Assembly (NCBI RefSeq): GCF_963678975.1
Contig: NC_089273.1
Span: forward strand, 22,214,356-22,278,355
Source: Dysidea avara
Taxonomy: Eukaryota > Porifera > Demospongiae > Dictyoceratida > Dysideidae
Direction of reading: 5' to 3'
Length of the DNA: 64,000 nt
In this document: positions 21,125 through 36,400 of the stretch, piece after piece
How positions within the stretch are numbered: position 1 is the stretch's first letter
How the letters are laid out: every line of letters begins with the position of its first letter
Program-made: the position numbers and the translations under genes
Notes under the pieces: model-generated
The model's database searches: none
Told to the model about the DNA's origin: nothing
Seen by the model: the letters and a program-made list of their open reading frames with translations, nothing else

Positions 21125-24100
21125 ATGAGCGAGCTGAAGGTGACGTTATTTCGCTGGCTGGTGTACAGCAATTCACTGTCGTGTTTAGAAGAACAATGTG
21201 ACGTAGAGAGTGGAAGTGGTGACCTTCACCAACGAGTCTACCGACTAGTGTTACCACTGGACGTGGCTGAGCTGCTGGACTACAGCGGTAAGTTAGTATG
21301 TTGTCAGTGTAGGTGTGTTGTGTTAGTAACATTAGTACTAAAGGGTGGGTAAAGAACTCTTTAAGTTTCTTCTGAACATTTCAAGGTCAAAAGTTGTCAG
21401 TAGAATGTCTAGCACAGAGCCACATAGGATAGTTGACAAAAGTATGGTGGTACAGTATATGTACCTGAAGGATATTTCAGGTGCACTCCATGTTTGGCTA
21501 TCTACCTATGTTTGTCCGTATGCATCCAAGTGAGTAAACTGATAAAAGTAGCGAATTAATAATTATCACCGTACATAAAAAAACACGTTATTTAAGGAAA
21601 CGCGCATTCTTTATTCCTCCACATAGAAAAACTTACTTATTGCTTACTTATTCCTGAGAAGAATTATTCATCATATCTTAGCATGGACATCTAAGTTTCA
21701 TTCCTATATTATTTTCTGTTACAAACTTACAAAGTGCTTCATCCGCACAATTGTGTAGCGTTTTATTGGAATATGTTTGGCACCATGTTTGATTGTGCAA
21801 CCATATCACGTGATATAATAGATCACCAGATGCAGATTTTAATACTATCTCTATTGAAACTTACTGTTTTTCTACAGAAAATGACTTATGAAGCATTTTC
21901 AAAAGGTGTGAAACTTTTCCTGTGATTTTTCAGTGCTATACAATAGTTCAGTGTTGCTTTACAAGGCAGGTTAATTGCTAGGGCTGTGCTTCTAGTGTCA
22001 TTTTAATTGTTTATGGAGTTAAACAGTGGTAGTTGTGTGTGCTTACTGATGTTGGGTTGAACTGTAGGCCCTAAAGTCTTAACGGAAGTCAATAAAAATG
22101 CACTAGTGTGTCAGTAGGATTATGTGGTGTATGCTATAAAACACACTGGAGCATTCATGGTATCGAAGGGTTAAGTCAGTGCTAAACATAAACTTTGCTC
22201 TGGGGTGGTTTCTTCTTGGTGAGGTGTGGCAACTCTACAGACCTTTACTTTGGCTTTACCAGATGTTTATCAACTAAAGAACAATGTTGCAGGCCTCCCA
22301 GGCTACCAGAGGTGGTGTATCTGTTTGAGTTGAAAGGAGTGCATGCCGTACTTATGTGGACAAACATGGAGGGCAGTCTCGAGGGTTTTCTATGTGAGGC
22401 ACTACGATAGACTGACTATAAAACTATTAAGTAGATACTGTAGTAGTTTAAGTGGTTTGTTTAGCGCTTCATAGCAACATATATATGTTAACTTATAATA
22501 TCTGAATAGCCAATTTGCTTAGCAAGCAATTTGCTATTTTATTAACTGCAAAAATACTTAATTGCATGGTACATGTAAATGTTAATTCCCATTTGTGACT
22601 ATCTCAGCAAAAGTCCAACCTGCACACAAGCATGCGTATTGAGAAAAAACAAAATTTAAGAATAATTCGTAAAATTATGCATGCTGCAAGGAAAAAATGC
22701 ACAAGTTTTTATCAAGCCAGTACTCAAAGAAGGAAGACTCAAATCGATTAAAAGTATACAGCATCTTATTTGCCTGCTTATTGAGAGCTTGAAAATATTT
22801 GTTTTGTTTCTGTAGCCCCAATGGTATGCATGTCATGTGCGCTTGTTTATGATGCGGTAAACGTAAACAAGATCGTCATCATTTCTTCTACTAAACTGCC
22901 TTCATAGCCATATGCACAAGTGACTATAGGGCTAGCACTATACTTTGGGTGATGTGCTAATCCATGGTGAATATTTTAAGCCAAATTGAATGTTGTAGAC
23001 TAATGCAAACAGAAGCTATGGTTACGAATGTAAGAACCTGTAGTTTATTTTCAGTATAGTCGCTGTACAAATCGATTGTCTTGCTCTTCCTACTGTCCAG
23101 CGCTATAATTACAAAACTACTTACCACAGAAGGCTGAAAATTTGGTGATATATTCCTTGGACACTGTAGATAATGCTGAGAAAAAGAAGAAAAAAAAGGA
23201 AAATTATGTTGGTTATTAAAAATAGCATATGATACCATCAACTTGTTTGGAGACACATTATCTGCAACATAGTAGCTCCTATAAATTTATCACTCATTCT
23301 ATATAGACGGATTGCATGTGAATTTGCAAAATGTATGCAGCAGTATGATGTAAAAACTGTAAAATCTTCTAAAGTGCTTTTTACCCGTTGCATGTCAGAC
23401 ATTTATAAAAATGGTAGAAGCTTGCTAGATTAGTCATTTTATAAACTAGGATACTTAAAGTTGGTAAACCAAGTAGCCATGGTGACCAAGTAAGAGTGTT
23501 CATCCCATTACATTTAGTGCATTGAAGTACATGTATTTCATCCAAGTCTTACTTGCCAAAAAATACTTATTTGTCCAATTTGTCCACAACAAATTATTTC
23601 ACCATGTGATATTCAGTGATCTTTCCCATTAGAAGGTGTGGTCAATAAGTTACATGGTCACAAGTACATCCTAGCCAACAAAAACCTGCCACCTAATCTA
23701 CACAAGCAAACCAAATTTCAAACAATGCTGCAATTTTGCATGATACAAAGAAAATATACACAAGCTAGTTTTAATGAAGTTAGAATCAAGTCCCAATCCA
23801 ACTAAACCAATTATATACCATCTTATTTGCCTGCTCACGGAGGGTTTGAATATCATTTGGTTTCAGTAGCTCCAATGGTATGTATGCGTGACATGTCCAT
23901 TTGTTTATAATGACGTAGACATAAACAAAATTATTGTGTTATGTAAAACTATGCCGTGATTGGCTTGCCAATTCATGATGAACTTTTATGCCAAATCCCA
24001 ACACTGTAGAACAATGCATACAGAAGTTATGGCTACAAATTTAATTTTATTTCCAGCGAAGTTGCTGTACCTACTGTCTAGAACTATAAACTAGTCAGGT

Positions 24101-24403
24101 GTTTTACTGAGGTGGTCACATATTATAGAGTATTTGTTTTATTATCCAGTTGAGTTGGGAGATGCCATTCTTCATCATCCCAGCAAGGCATGGTCATTGT
24201 TCCAGGAGGTGGTATACACTAGTGTAGTTGTGTTACAATGGCTACCTAGTCTGTCTGCACCTTCCCAACTGTTACTAGTCTTGAGATTATCTCAATTTCC
24301 ACAATTACCAGGGTGAGTGTATGTAGATATGTATGTATTTATGTATATACTGTAAGTACATGTGTGTGTGTAGTGTTGTGTTGTGTTTGTTTGTTTGTTG
24401 GTT

Positions 24404-24461
<58 letters not shown>

Positions 24462-27400
24462 GTGTTGTGTGTGTAGTATTGTGTGTGTGTGTGTAGTGTT
24501 GTGTGTGTGTGTAGTATTGTGTGTGTGTGTAGTGTTGTTTGTTTGTGTGCGTGTGCGTGCGTGCGTGTGTGTGTGTGTAGTTTTGTGTGTGTGCGCGCGC
24601 GTGTGTGTATTGTCTATACAGTACATGTACATACTAATTCAACAGGTAATTATAATTGCAATTGTTTTGACCTTTTGGGAGATTTTGGAAGGGGAATTCA
24701 AACTATTGATTTTGTTATATAAGGTATCACATTAACTTTGATTATTTTGCATCAACGTACTTTCCTCATAGTACCTTCATTTCTCATCCAAACATCTTCT
24801 TGTATAGTATAACTGGTTCCATTTTTGAGTAGTGTCGTGCGGTTTCATTATTTCATATTTAGATGGTATATGATATTGCTATGGTATAACTATGATATTG
24901 GTATACCTTGGCTCAATGTATAACAATAATTCTACGTAGATATAGACTAGACAATATCTTCTAAACGTTTTCCTTATATATACACAGAATTGTATGTGCA
25001 AGTAGATTATTTATAGTACCTAATATCCATTCATACGTATGTACTAGTGTTGTTTTAGTACAGCAAATTCATTTTAGTTTAGTTCTAGTTCTTGTACCCA
25101 TAGTCCACCATAGTTTTAGTTAGTTCTAGTTCTAGTACCCCAATTCCACCACAGTTTTAGTTAGTATTAGTTCTGGTACCCCATATTTTTGTAATTTAGT
25201 TAGTATTAATTTCATTATAGTTAATGTTAGTTTTAGTGTTAGATATCTTCACCTATACTAACCTTGGTAGCACCCCCTAGACTTCCAGAAACTTTAGATT
25301 TGGTGTTTTGATAGATTTTTCAATTTTATTTCCCATTTTATATCAATGAGGCAAACTGTACCGAGAATCCAATTCTTCAATTATTACACGGAATTTGCTG
25401 TTATCTACTAAATTCAGTGGTACTTTGTTAGCACCTACAAAGATTGCAAGATGAAATGTATAATAGCCTTATGTTTATTGTTATTAGGGTTGTACAATTT
25501 AGATCCTAAACTACGTATTGGCAAGAAGGACTGTTTCAAATGGCTAGAAGAACCTCTCCCTTTGTCTTCTCAATTTCAGCTGCTTCAAAATGTTTATAAG
25601 CATCAGTATGGCATGTCTTCAAATGCTTCTTCAAGTTTATAGAATATTGTCCTTTAAATTCTTTATATACCACAAATTAAACCATCAGTACTTTTCACAG
25701 TACACACACTTTTGTCCTTGATCTTATCATGCCTGAAGTGGTTCCACACTCCACTTGACTTAGGCCTTCCACCTGGTTCAGCACAACATCCACTTGCCAT
25801 TGTGCACAAATGAACAGAAGCTCTATATAGAATGCTTAAATAACCTAAATCAGCAGAATTAATGCTGAATAACAATGTTTTATAGTTGCATTTGCAGGCA
25901 TCACCATCTTCAAAGAAAAGTGTTAAGTGGTTTATATAGTGCACAATACCTTTTTATGTAGGATTGCTTGAGAAACCTTTCAGTTAGTTCTAGTTCTTGA
26001 GCTAAAAGTTTTAATGGTTTTGGTTTAGTTCTAGTTTTTGAATCAAAAATTGAAAGAATTTTAGTTTAGTTTTAGTTTTAGAACTAAAATAGACCACAAT
26101 TTTAGTTTAGTTCTAGTGTACTAGAACTAGAATTAAATTGCTGTACTAAAACTAGATTTAGTTCTAGTTCCTTAGAACTAAAACAACACTAGTATGTACT
26201 TTAAGAACATTCTGAGGCAATATACAGCTGTATTGTCCATGGTGTTGTGGTGGTCAAAAATTAGACAGTATCAAAAGCAAATATCACGGTTCAACTGATA
26301 TACTGGTCAGCACTACTTTTGTGTGAGCTAGCTATGTCAACAATGTAGCCTTATACTATTGCTTTGTACTGTATAAACTGTTGTTAACATTGCAAGATAT
26401 GTACCTGTGTCATTTCTTCAAACAACTGCTCCTGTTTTGCTCTAATGTTCTCTTATTCTTTCTGGTAAATGGCAAGATAAAGACTTATCACAATTAAAAG
26501 TATTGACTATATTTGTAAAGCAAGTTGTGTGCTCCAGAGTATGTTTATTTTGTGTATAACTTTCTTGAGTGCTGGTACTATATTACTCATCTCAAGAGTT
26601 CATTGTAGCAAAGTTCTGACAACTATTTGAGCTGCTATTAGAGGGAGTAGATCTGTGTAGCTACACTTATTAAACAATCACATGGGATCATGTCAGCACT
26701 AGCAACAATCCACTGCAGTTTTACTATAGAAAACAAGACATGGCATTTAGCCACGCCCCTTAATCTATTGCGCAGCACAGTAGCGAGTGAGAGATACTTT
26801 AACAGAGTGGTTTAGCCATGTGTGTATATCATATGTAGCTATAATGGTTAAACTATTTGTTGAGAATTTTATATGTTTCAGTCATGTCCCCTCTTTGAGG
26901 GCATCTGCAACACAGAGAATATAAATCTAGGCCTTCAAGGTAATCTTCAGATGGTATATAGTTGAGCCATGCAGTCCTTGTAGACACTTGTTACGCATCT
27001 CTGAACTTTTTCAATAGTGTCGATATGACATCTCTACACAATATTCTATATCAACTGAAGTAAGGCTGAGAACTTGTAGAGTTGTAATTCCCTCAGAATT
27101 CATTGTGATTGAATATCACACGTTGATATGCTAGTCAACCTCTAGAATTGTGTTGGTATCTTTTCTATCCCTGCACTGTTTGTACATGCCCTATTGGTAG
27201 GTTGTCCTGTTGGTAATTGTACTTGGTTGTATGTGCTCCAGGCCTAGATAAGCCATTGCTATATAATTTTTAAAAATGAAGTTTTCAAAATGGTGAACAA
27301 GATAATTCATGAGTGATAATAACTTTGTGGGGGAAATCCCTACTATGGCTTCGATGAAGATTTTGTGGCATATGTCAATGTAGGGATTTCCACAAATAGC

Positions 27401-30400
27401 TGTTACACTATTGTATTGTACAGCGAAATGTGCCTGTCTGTAAAACTAAAGCAGACAGTGTGATCTAAAAGTGATTTAATTAGACATTATTTATTTATGA
27501 ATTCTTATCAACAATTGAATGCATGTTAGGTATGTGATAAGGTCAACTAGTGATATTCCAGCAGTCAACAGTGAACCACATTTCATATCTCTCACTGGAA
27601 TAGTAACCAGTGTTACTACACCATCACAATACACGTAAGAATACATTCTATATTGTGACTAACATTATATTTATTGATGTTTAGTACACTTACCCACCAC
27701 CCCTTAATTTACCTATGCAATATTGGCTTATTGTTGATCTAGACAAAGTGCAAGTTTCCGATGTCCCCAGGAGGATTGTTTGGGTGATGGTGACTTTATC
27801 AGACTACATGTGGCTGGTGCCAGTGAAGCATCTACCATCAGAAGTGATCTCTATTGTGCAGTGTGTGGTCACAAGTTGAAAGAGAATATGAAATACCGCA
27901 GTCTAGGAGGTGTGTTGATAAGTACAAAAGGTTGATAATAATCACCTGACAAATTTCAGATAAGTTAGTCATCAATATGATACTGGTATCTTCACTACAC
28001 ATCAATTCATCAACATCACCACATAGACACCAGGCAATATCTGTTGTGCTCAGAGGTATGTGTGTAAGGAAATGTGTTAGTACAGTACATGCTGGACAGA
28101 TTACCGTAAATGTTGAAAGTTTGACCACGGGGTGGATATATAAAATTTGGAGAATTGAAGAAATTTGCCTAACTGCAATTATCTACAGTAGTGCATATTA
28201 TATAGTTATACAACGGCCACGAGTGCTCTGCCTGATATAAACGCACGAGCCTGAGGGCCGTTGCCCGAAGGCAAGTGCGTTTATACAGGCAGAGCACGAG
28301 TGCACGTTGTATAACTGTTATGTACCACTCACCTAATAGGTGGGGAGAGTCTCACAAGACAGCTGTAACACTTATAAACGCCAGGTTTCTAACATCGATT
28401 GTGGGTAACCAAGCCGGACGTTGCGATGACGTTCCCCCTGCAGTACTGCAGCCACCTGAGATATTGAAAGCTAGTACGCTATGGGTTATATCACTAACCT
28501 GCATTCGCTGTTCGACTCTCATCATGTAGTGCTCAGCATGCCAGCGTGATCACTCAATCGCCATATAGACTAAGCGCCAGACTAATCGCCATAGTGATTC
28601 TCTCGAGCAAAAAAAAGTAGCTAAATAGACGTTTTAAGTAAACAAAACCTAACTACTAAACGATGCTAGTCTAATTCTTACTATTCACACTGGCTAAACT
28701 CGAATCAGGTGGAATGACAAAACTGGTTACCACAATCGAACATAAAGGTTAGTATTATTTAGAATATATTTGTTTTATTGAGTCATTGTCGAAGTGGGCT
28801 ACAGTTTAATCTGGGCTAAGATGGCACCAGACTAGTAAGGTGTATAAGTACGTTTGTATATATATGCAGACTAGAGTTGTGGCCACCCGTGTTGGATTTT
28901 TCGATCGCCATTGGCTGCTTGTAAACATTATACGTATTGGTGACGTTATGGCCCACAATCGACCTTTACATGTCAGGCTATAAAAGAATTCGAGTGATTT
29001 GTGAAGTGTCTTTCCACCTATTAGGTGAGGTGTCGTAGTGGTCTTCGCCACCGGTACTTGTGCTATGCTGCACAAAACCGCAGCCAGTGCAATATCTGTA
29101 TATTGCACTGCGGTCGGTGCATTATAACTTATAATGCACTCGTTGTGGTCTAAACAACCGCAACCAGTGTGTTATAAGTTATAATGCACTCGCTGCGGTC
29201 TGCAGCAGTGCAATATACAAATTATAGCACTGGCGGTGCCTTTGAACTGCCCACGCAGAGTGGTACATTGTCCAATATTGCTGATTCGCCAAATTTTTTA
29301 AGTCACACCAAATTTTTGTTGTTGTGGTATATGGGTCTAACTCCTCACAGCCCATGTGTTTTATGAGTGATTTTAGAGTGACTAGTGTACTATTTAATGT
29401 ATAAATTAAGGGTCACCTGTGTTGTTGTAGTTTAGAGTGAGTACATAGTATGTCTACCAAGTTTCATGGTCCATGAGATCGTCTCGCTGGCCATGCTGCA
29501 GTCCATGTATCAGTAAACAGCAGTTGTTGATCACCTGTAGATTGACCAGAGTTTTGAATCCTTATAGCATTGTTTCTACTGGCATATTATCATAGATAAT
29601 ATAAGTAGGGACTCGCAACAGTAACGTCATTTTCGTAGTTTTATGTATGGGCAATCCTCATTACAGGTTTGACTTGGTGTGCCATATCTCACTAACTCTA
29701 CTTTGTTTCTTCTTGAATTTACCTTGACAGTTTCCTATTTACTATTAGATTAAGTGAGTGATATCAAATCATGACAGTTTGCAGCCAGTTTGTCAGAACT
29801 TCTTCGCTATGGTTACTCAGGCGTGGCACCAACAATTTTTGTGGTGCTAGTACTTAGGATTGTGACAAGGTATGAGGATTTTTTAAGCCTCATCTAAGTC
29901 CCCAATGACTGAAGATTGGTATGAAGGTTATATTTTGTGAAGTGAGGCTGATTCTGAACCCGTAACCACACTCAAAGTCCCTACCTGTAACGGGGATTGC
30001 CCATAGTGACATCACCGTTGTAAACCCCTACTTGTACTATATTATCTATGGTATTATCATACAGTATGTATAGCATTGTTGATCTGGATGATCCACTGAC
30101 CTGGATAACAATCCAGGTCAGACCTAGATTTCACCTGGTAGATTAATTCAAACCACAGTGTGTACCAAGAACTATGGGTAGTCTCACTCACACAGGTCTG
30201 GCATGTGAGACTATGTTTTTGACTTTCAATCAATAGCATGTTAAGTAAACAGGTGGGTAGCTGTATGACTAAACAGGTAAGTTTTATAATTAACAATGAG
30301 TCAGTGGGTGTGGTTCTATGTATAGTTACAAACAGCAAAATGTTTTTCAATAAGTGGGTGTGGCTTCTTGCAAATTTCAACACACTGTACTGGTAAATTT

Positions 30401-33400
30401 GTAGCATCGCTCCGCATATGCATGCAAACAATATTACACATTCCCAGTATTAAAGTGGGAGTGGCTCATGAAAGCACATGGGCTACCGCTACACTAGAGT
30501 ATGTCTCATATACAGTGCTCCCTTGAATATCCAAACCAAACACTTGATTATCCAACCGGTAGAAGTGACTGCTCTATTAGAGTATTTGAATATGGCTCTG
30601 TATATAAATGAATGGGCTTTAATTATCCGAACTTTTTGATTTTCTGAATATGTCTTGGTCCCAAGGGGGTTGGATAATTGCGTGTAATGACAATTGATTA
30701 GTAGGCATGGTATACAGCAACGGACATGGGTTTGTGCATACTTATAGGCTGAAATACATCCACCTACTGATATGTGGGACAATCCTTAATGTATGCCTGT
30801 AATGTTGATATGTGACACAAAGCTGGGGCTAGACTACGCATTACTACACTTCCACATCATTATACATTCATTTTGCACGTGATCTATTCTGAGTGAAACT
30901 CAGATAATCTGTAATGTGGGTCAGGCCTGGTTGACCCAATCCACTGATATATAGGCTTCAATTAATGTGAACATAATCACTTATCTCACACTATCAGGAT
31001 TGAATTGACAAACAGGTGTTCAGATAAGGTATACCTGTAATCAATTTTGTACATAGTACAGCTGTATGTATTTTTAGTACCACATGTATAAACACATTAT
31101 GATATTCCATATATACTATATTATACTATATTGTGTTGACAGATGAGCTGATGAAGGATGTGTTACTAGGAGGAATGTATAGTGTTATTGGTATACCTGT
31201 GTACGAACTATGTGGAACATCAGCTAGTATCAATGTCTCCATTGAGGTATATAAAACATGTTCTAGTTTACATAGTCTGTAGTTGTTCTCTATACAGGCC
31301 AACAACATTACTACAGTTGGGATCACAGCTAATGTCCCGTGTGTTCTATCATCTACTGTCAGGGAAATATATGATGGTATGTGGTGAACTGTTGTGATCT
31401 TCTCATTGTGTACTACCGTCTGTGTAGCTTGTTCCTACTCCCCTTGGGCTTTTGCTGCTACTATGGCATACAGCTTTGCAGGTATATATGTACTGTACCA
31501 TGTTTGTGTACATGTGACTGTCTCTGTAAAACCTGCCTGCCTGCCTAGTTAACACAACTTCCAATTTCTCAGTATTATCTACAGTAGTGTTGTACTGATT
31601 CCCACTTTTTAGGCAAAACCAATATCTGATGTATTTTACCCTATTTTACTGATAGTTAACTGATACCCAATTGTAGGTCTCCACAAGTTACACTTGTGCA
31701 TACTCCACTATAAGTACAGTGGAACCTCGATTATCCGAACATGGATTAACCGAATTCTCGATTATCCGAACACCAAATCGACTGCTCAATTAGAGTATTT
31801 TGTCAAAAATTGTATGCTTTATTAGAGTAGTTGAGCAAAGCTCAGTATATAAATATATGGATGTTCGATCTTACGTACTTTCGATTATCTGAACACCCTT
31901 TCCCCCAATTAGTTCGGATAATCGAAGTTCCACTCTACAGCCAGTAGAGCCAATGCTGTGATGTTGTACACTTACCTCAACTCAAAGTTGCTAGTCAGAC
32001 AAGTGGGCTAGGGCTCCAACCATCACTGTTTATTATTGTGGTTACCACAAAACATAAACAAATTACTTAAGTACATACCAGAGCCTTTGACACCAGCCCT
32101 ACCAGTGGTACTGCAGCTGCTCAAGCTGAATAGACTAATAATCTGCTGGCCACAGCCCATTACAACTGATTTCTGAATATGATAAAAACAGCTAATTATT
32201 GCCTTCTTCAGATTACCAATCTAATGATCAGTACAACACTAATCTACAGTGTCCAAGGGATTGGTTACCAAAATTTCAGCCTATTGTGGTGAGTAGTTTT
32301 GGAATTATAGCAATAGACAGTAGGAGGAGCAAGATAATTGATATAATTATGTAGTGACTATAAGGCAATTAAATTTGCACCCATAACTTCCATTTACATT
32401 GGTCTACAGAGTTGGGATTTGGCTTAAGATGTTTATCATGAATTTGCAAATCAATCGAAGTATAGTTTTATTTTGTTCACTTGTAAGGATGCACTGATTT
32501 TCCTGCAATATTTTGGAAAATTATGTTGGTAAAAGTAAAGAGCAAAGTCCTGACAAAAATAGGTGGAAAATTGGAAAAAATGGGTACCAAGGAATGGAAA
32601 CTTAGTACAGTTTGTATGAAAAAATTGAGATACTCTAATAGAACAGTCATGCATAGTGTTAAAACAACATTATGCTCATAGGAATGGTGACTAAAGATTG
32701 AGATACTGTAATAGAGCAGACGCTATGGAAGAAAATATTCTAATAGAACAATCACACTTGTAACCTGAGATACTGCAATTAATTTTTATTGATGCTCAGC
32801 AAAATGCCATATAGCAGATTTTTACTGCACCTATAATTTATCACGAAGCTTAAAAGCACAACACAAATTTACAGGGCAAGAAGATACAAATATTGAAAAC
32901 ATGCAAGATAAAATAAGCGCGAATTTAATTACTGCAGCTAGCCACAGTTTACAAAAATAAAGTCTTCGTGGTAAAAATCCGCTACCGTATATATATATAT
33001 ATGGTAGAGAAATTTCGAGCAAAATATTGAACATAATAGGTAAGAAAAAGAGTTTCTGAAAAGAAAAATATGTAGGCTCATCCTTATTCACTTGTATGAA
33101 GGTAGTTACAGGTGTATATAAGAAATGGTAACAATCTTGTTTATATCTATTGCATTGTAAACAAGCACATGTGACATACTTACTATTGGGGCTGCTGAAA
33201 CAAAAGAAACTCTCCAGAGCAGTTTAATAGGTGATATATATGTGTGTAGGTCTAATGGTTTTCAGCATGCATATTTCATATTTTCATTAATTTTTAATTT
33301 TTGTTCTCACAATGCATGTGTGTGTGTGAGCCTACATAACACCTATAGGACCAGTTGTCCTACAGACTTGTGCTTTAAAGCCTAAATAGAAAATATAAAT

Positions 33401-36400
33401 AGGTGGGTGTTTGCTGAGATGGCCACACATGTGTCAGTCTTATATACTTTCACAAAGAAAAGCTAGTGTTTGATACTGTTGGTTGTAAGTTCCTAAATGA
33501 TAACTGATGTATATGTTTATCAGCTTCTATAGTGACTAGTCAAAATTAATTACAGTATGTAGCAGTACACTCTTCATTCTTAGAAATGAAACATACATTT
33601 GCTGTACGAGAACTACTGTACAACATGTAACTACAACTTTATTATTGTGTATATTTCTATACGAATATTTTAACACTGCTACATATTTTCCATGTCCAGC
33701 ACAAGTAACTCCTAGAGGAACATATCATCAACTGAAACTAGCTATGCTACTTAGTCTGGTGTGTTGTGGAGCAGAGGATTTGTTCTCTCTTTCCAGTGAC
33801 CTCAATACTACCCTCAGTATAAACTGGTCTCCATCTCAATTGTTAGTGGATTGTATAGTAATGTGTTGGGATTGTACAGTGGTTCATTCATTATCCAAAC
33901 TCATTGGACTCAAAAAAGACCTTGATTATCGAAAAATTTTGTTAAATGAAGCACACTCTTTTAATACAGAGCCTTGTTCAATTACTCCAATAGAATGCAC
34001 ACTTAGTCAAAACACTCTAATAGAACAGTCATTTCTTTTGTTTGGATAACAAGAATGTCTGGTGAATCAATGGTCAGATAATTGAGGGACCATTGTACAA
34101 ATAATTTTCATGTTGTATAGAATAGCACACACATTTATCTTGACACCTTTTTGTGATGCATGGATTAATTTACTATGTGGTTTCGGTGTTGACCATTTAG
34201 AGTATTTTGTCAACAAACTTGTGTATTGTTTTTTTTCATATACACAGGTTAGTACCCATACTACATGCATACATTACACAGTTTCTCTAAATCTAATACT
34301 GTATGTTTGGATGTCATGTACATGCTTTCGCGTGCATATGTGTGTACTGTGTGTGTGCGTGTGCGTGTGTGTGTGCATGCATGTAGCAAGTGTGTATGTA
34401 TGCTACATGTAATAGTTATACCATGGCTGCGAGGGATTTTGCTGATATATACACCCTCCCCTGATGGTGAAGTTGGTCTTCAGCTACCTCTTCTGTGTCT
34501 ATAGCTAAACAAGTCAGTTTATTACTTCCATATAATCATTAAACATAGAGATGATGATGAAATAATGGCAATAGTGACAAAATATAAGATATAGCAATAC
34601 AGGCAAGGATAAAATTTACAATAAGTGACCAGTTTACCTCATTCAGTACAGTGCAGTTATAGAAAACTCAAACAAAATACTCTACTTGAGCAGTCATGTA
34701 ATTTGTTTTCCATAGTATTAACTTGTTATTCCATAGTGTTAACTTGTTACTGATTGGTGAAGATGATGTCATTATATCAAGACTACTTCACTATGGTAGC
34801 CAGTTTGCTCATCGTAGTGTGTTACACTCTCATCAAACTGACCTCACCGGTTGTGTCCACAAGGAGGATAAACACTACTCTATTGATGGTAAATTATACT
34901 TAAGTAATGGTCACCTTTTACATAACCGTATAGTAAAAAAACTTTGGCAAATTTGGCGAATAGCATTACAATTGCAGAAGTTTTATCTGCCATTTAATTT
35001 TGCAATCACATGAGCCGATTAGCCATGTTGAAAGGATGAGTATCAAAGTATTGTGACAGGTATCATGGGTATTTCCAAGTATTCCCTTTGATTGTCGTGA
35101 GGTTCATTGTTTCACAAGAGCTCACGAAAATCCAAACATTGCTCTTGACATTGCAATAACCAGCAAATGATGCTTACACTTGTACAGTAGCTACCACTCG
35201 AATGCAACGTTGCTATGTGCAAGTGTAAATGTACAAATAGATACCCTGAAGCTTCTTTTGAAAATAGTACCAAAGCTTCGAAGCTTTGTTATGTCAACAA
35301 TTATTGCATGGTCATTAGGGTACATTGAGGTACAGGCTCCTGCACTTTGATGTAGCTCCAGTATGCCCATTGTTTAAACCATAACTATATACACCAAAAA
35401 ATACGTGAATTACAGCTTCAAAAAGGAGTGACAATACTTGTGCAACTAGTTTAACTTTTTAGTATCGATGGTAGTGAAGCTTTGGTAGCATTGGAATTTA
35501 TGAAACCAAACAAAGCTTCGGACTATTTGTCTCAGCCTAATATGTATAAATTCATGAAAACAACAAGGAGAAAATGTCCTAATGGCCTGGCAGACTCCTG
35601 TAAGCGTTCAAGTGTATATCGGAGTTTGAGACTGCCCAGGTCCAAATCATGGACTTTTCTACTTTATTCATGTATTTAATATAACATCTATAAACAGGCC
35701 GTAGGACCAGGTGTCTGCTGTAATGTCATATATAATAAATAAAAATAATAATTTTATTACATGTAATAATATTGTGACTGAATCTGCAAGAACCCCTTAT
35801 TCATCACTCATTTATTGCTTACTCTTTGTGTGGAACTGTCAAATCATTCTATAACTAATATGAATGCAGTTTATGTAAATATGTAATTTTTATTTCTCTT
35901 CATGATCAGGTGAATCCATTGTTGGATAAGTTACTTATTACAGGTCCTTCCTATGACCACTGTGAGACAAAAGATGTGAGAAAAATATGCTGCATACTCA
36001 AATAAAACATTCACATATTCTCTCTCCTTGGGAGCACTGACATGAAGATTTTTCAACTACTCTTGCTTTGTGGAATATGGTAATATGTACCAAGGTTTTT
36101 GTCGATAGCAACTCTTTCATTACAAAAAGTTTACAAATTTTATATATATATATATATATAATTAATTTAGAATATTTCATTCCAATGTATTTAATGAATT
36201 CTATATACATACTGTGAAATTGAGCTTGCATGAACATGTGGGATCCTTGCAGATCAGATCACAAGTGTTAAACATGTTATTTTAAATTTCTCAGCTCATA
36301 TGTACATTCATATGGTCAATTTCATCATATTTTGCATACCACATTATAATAGCTGGGAGCTTGTTATTGGCCAGTAATGGAGTATGTGTCATCAGAGACA

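Noticed and set aside
24313-24735. Open frames of Val/Cys and His/Thr repeats on both strands.
   Set aside because: They are translations of the GT microsatellite within an MCMDC2 intron.
25451-25642. Plus-strand frame starting MKCIIALCLLLLGLYNL, resembling a signal peptide.
   Set aside because: It lies wholly inside the hAT element and opposite the BED-finger relic; no splice context or homologue was seen.
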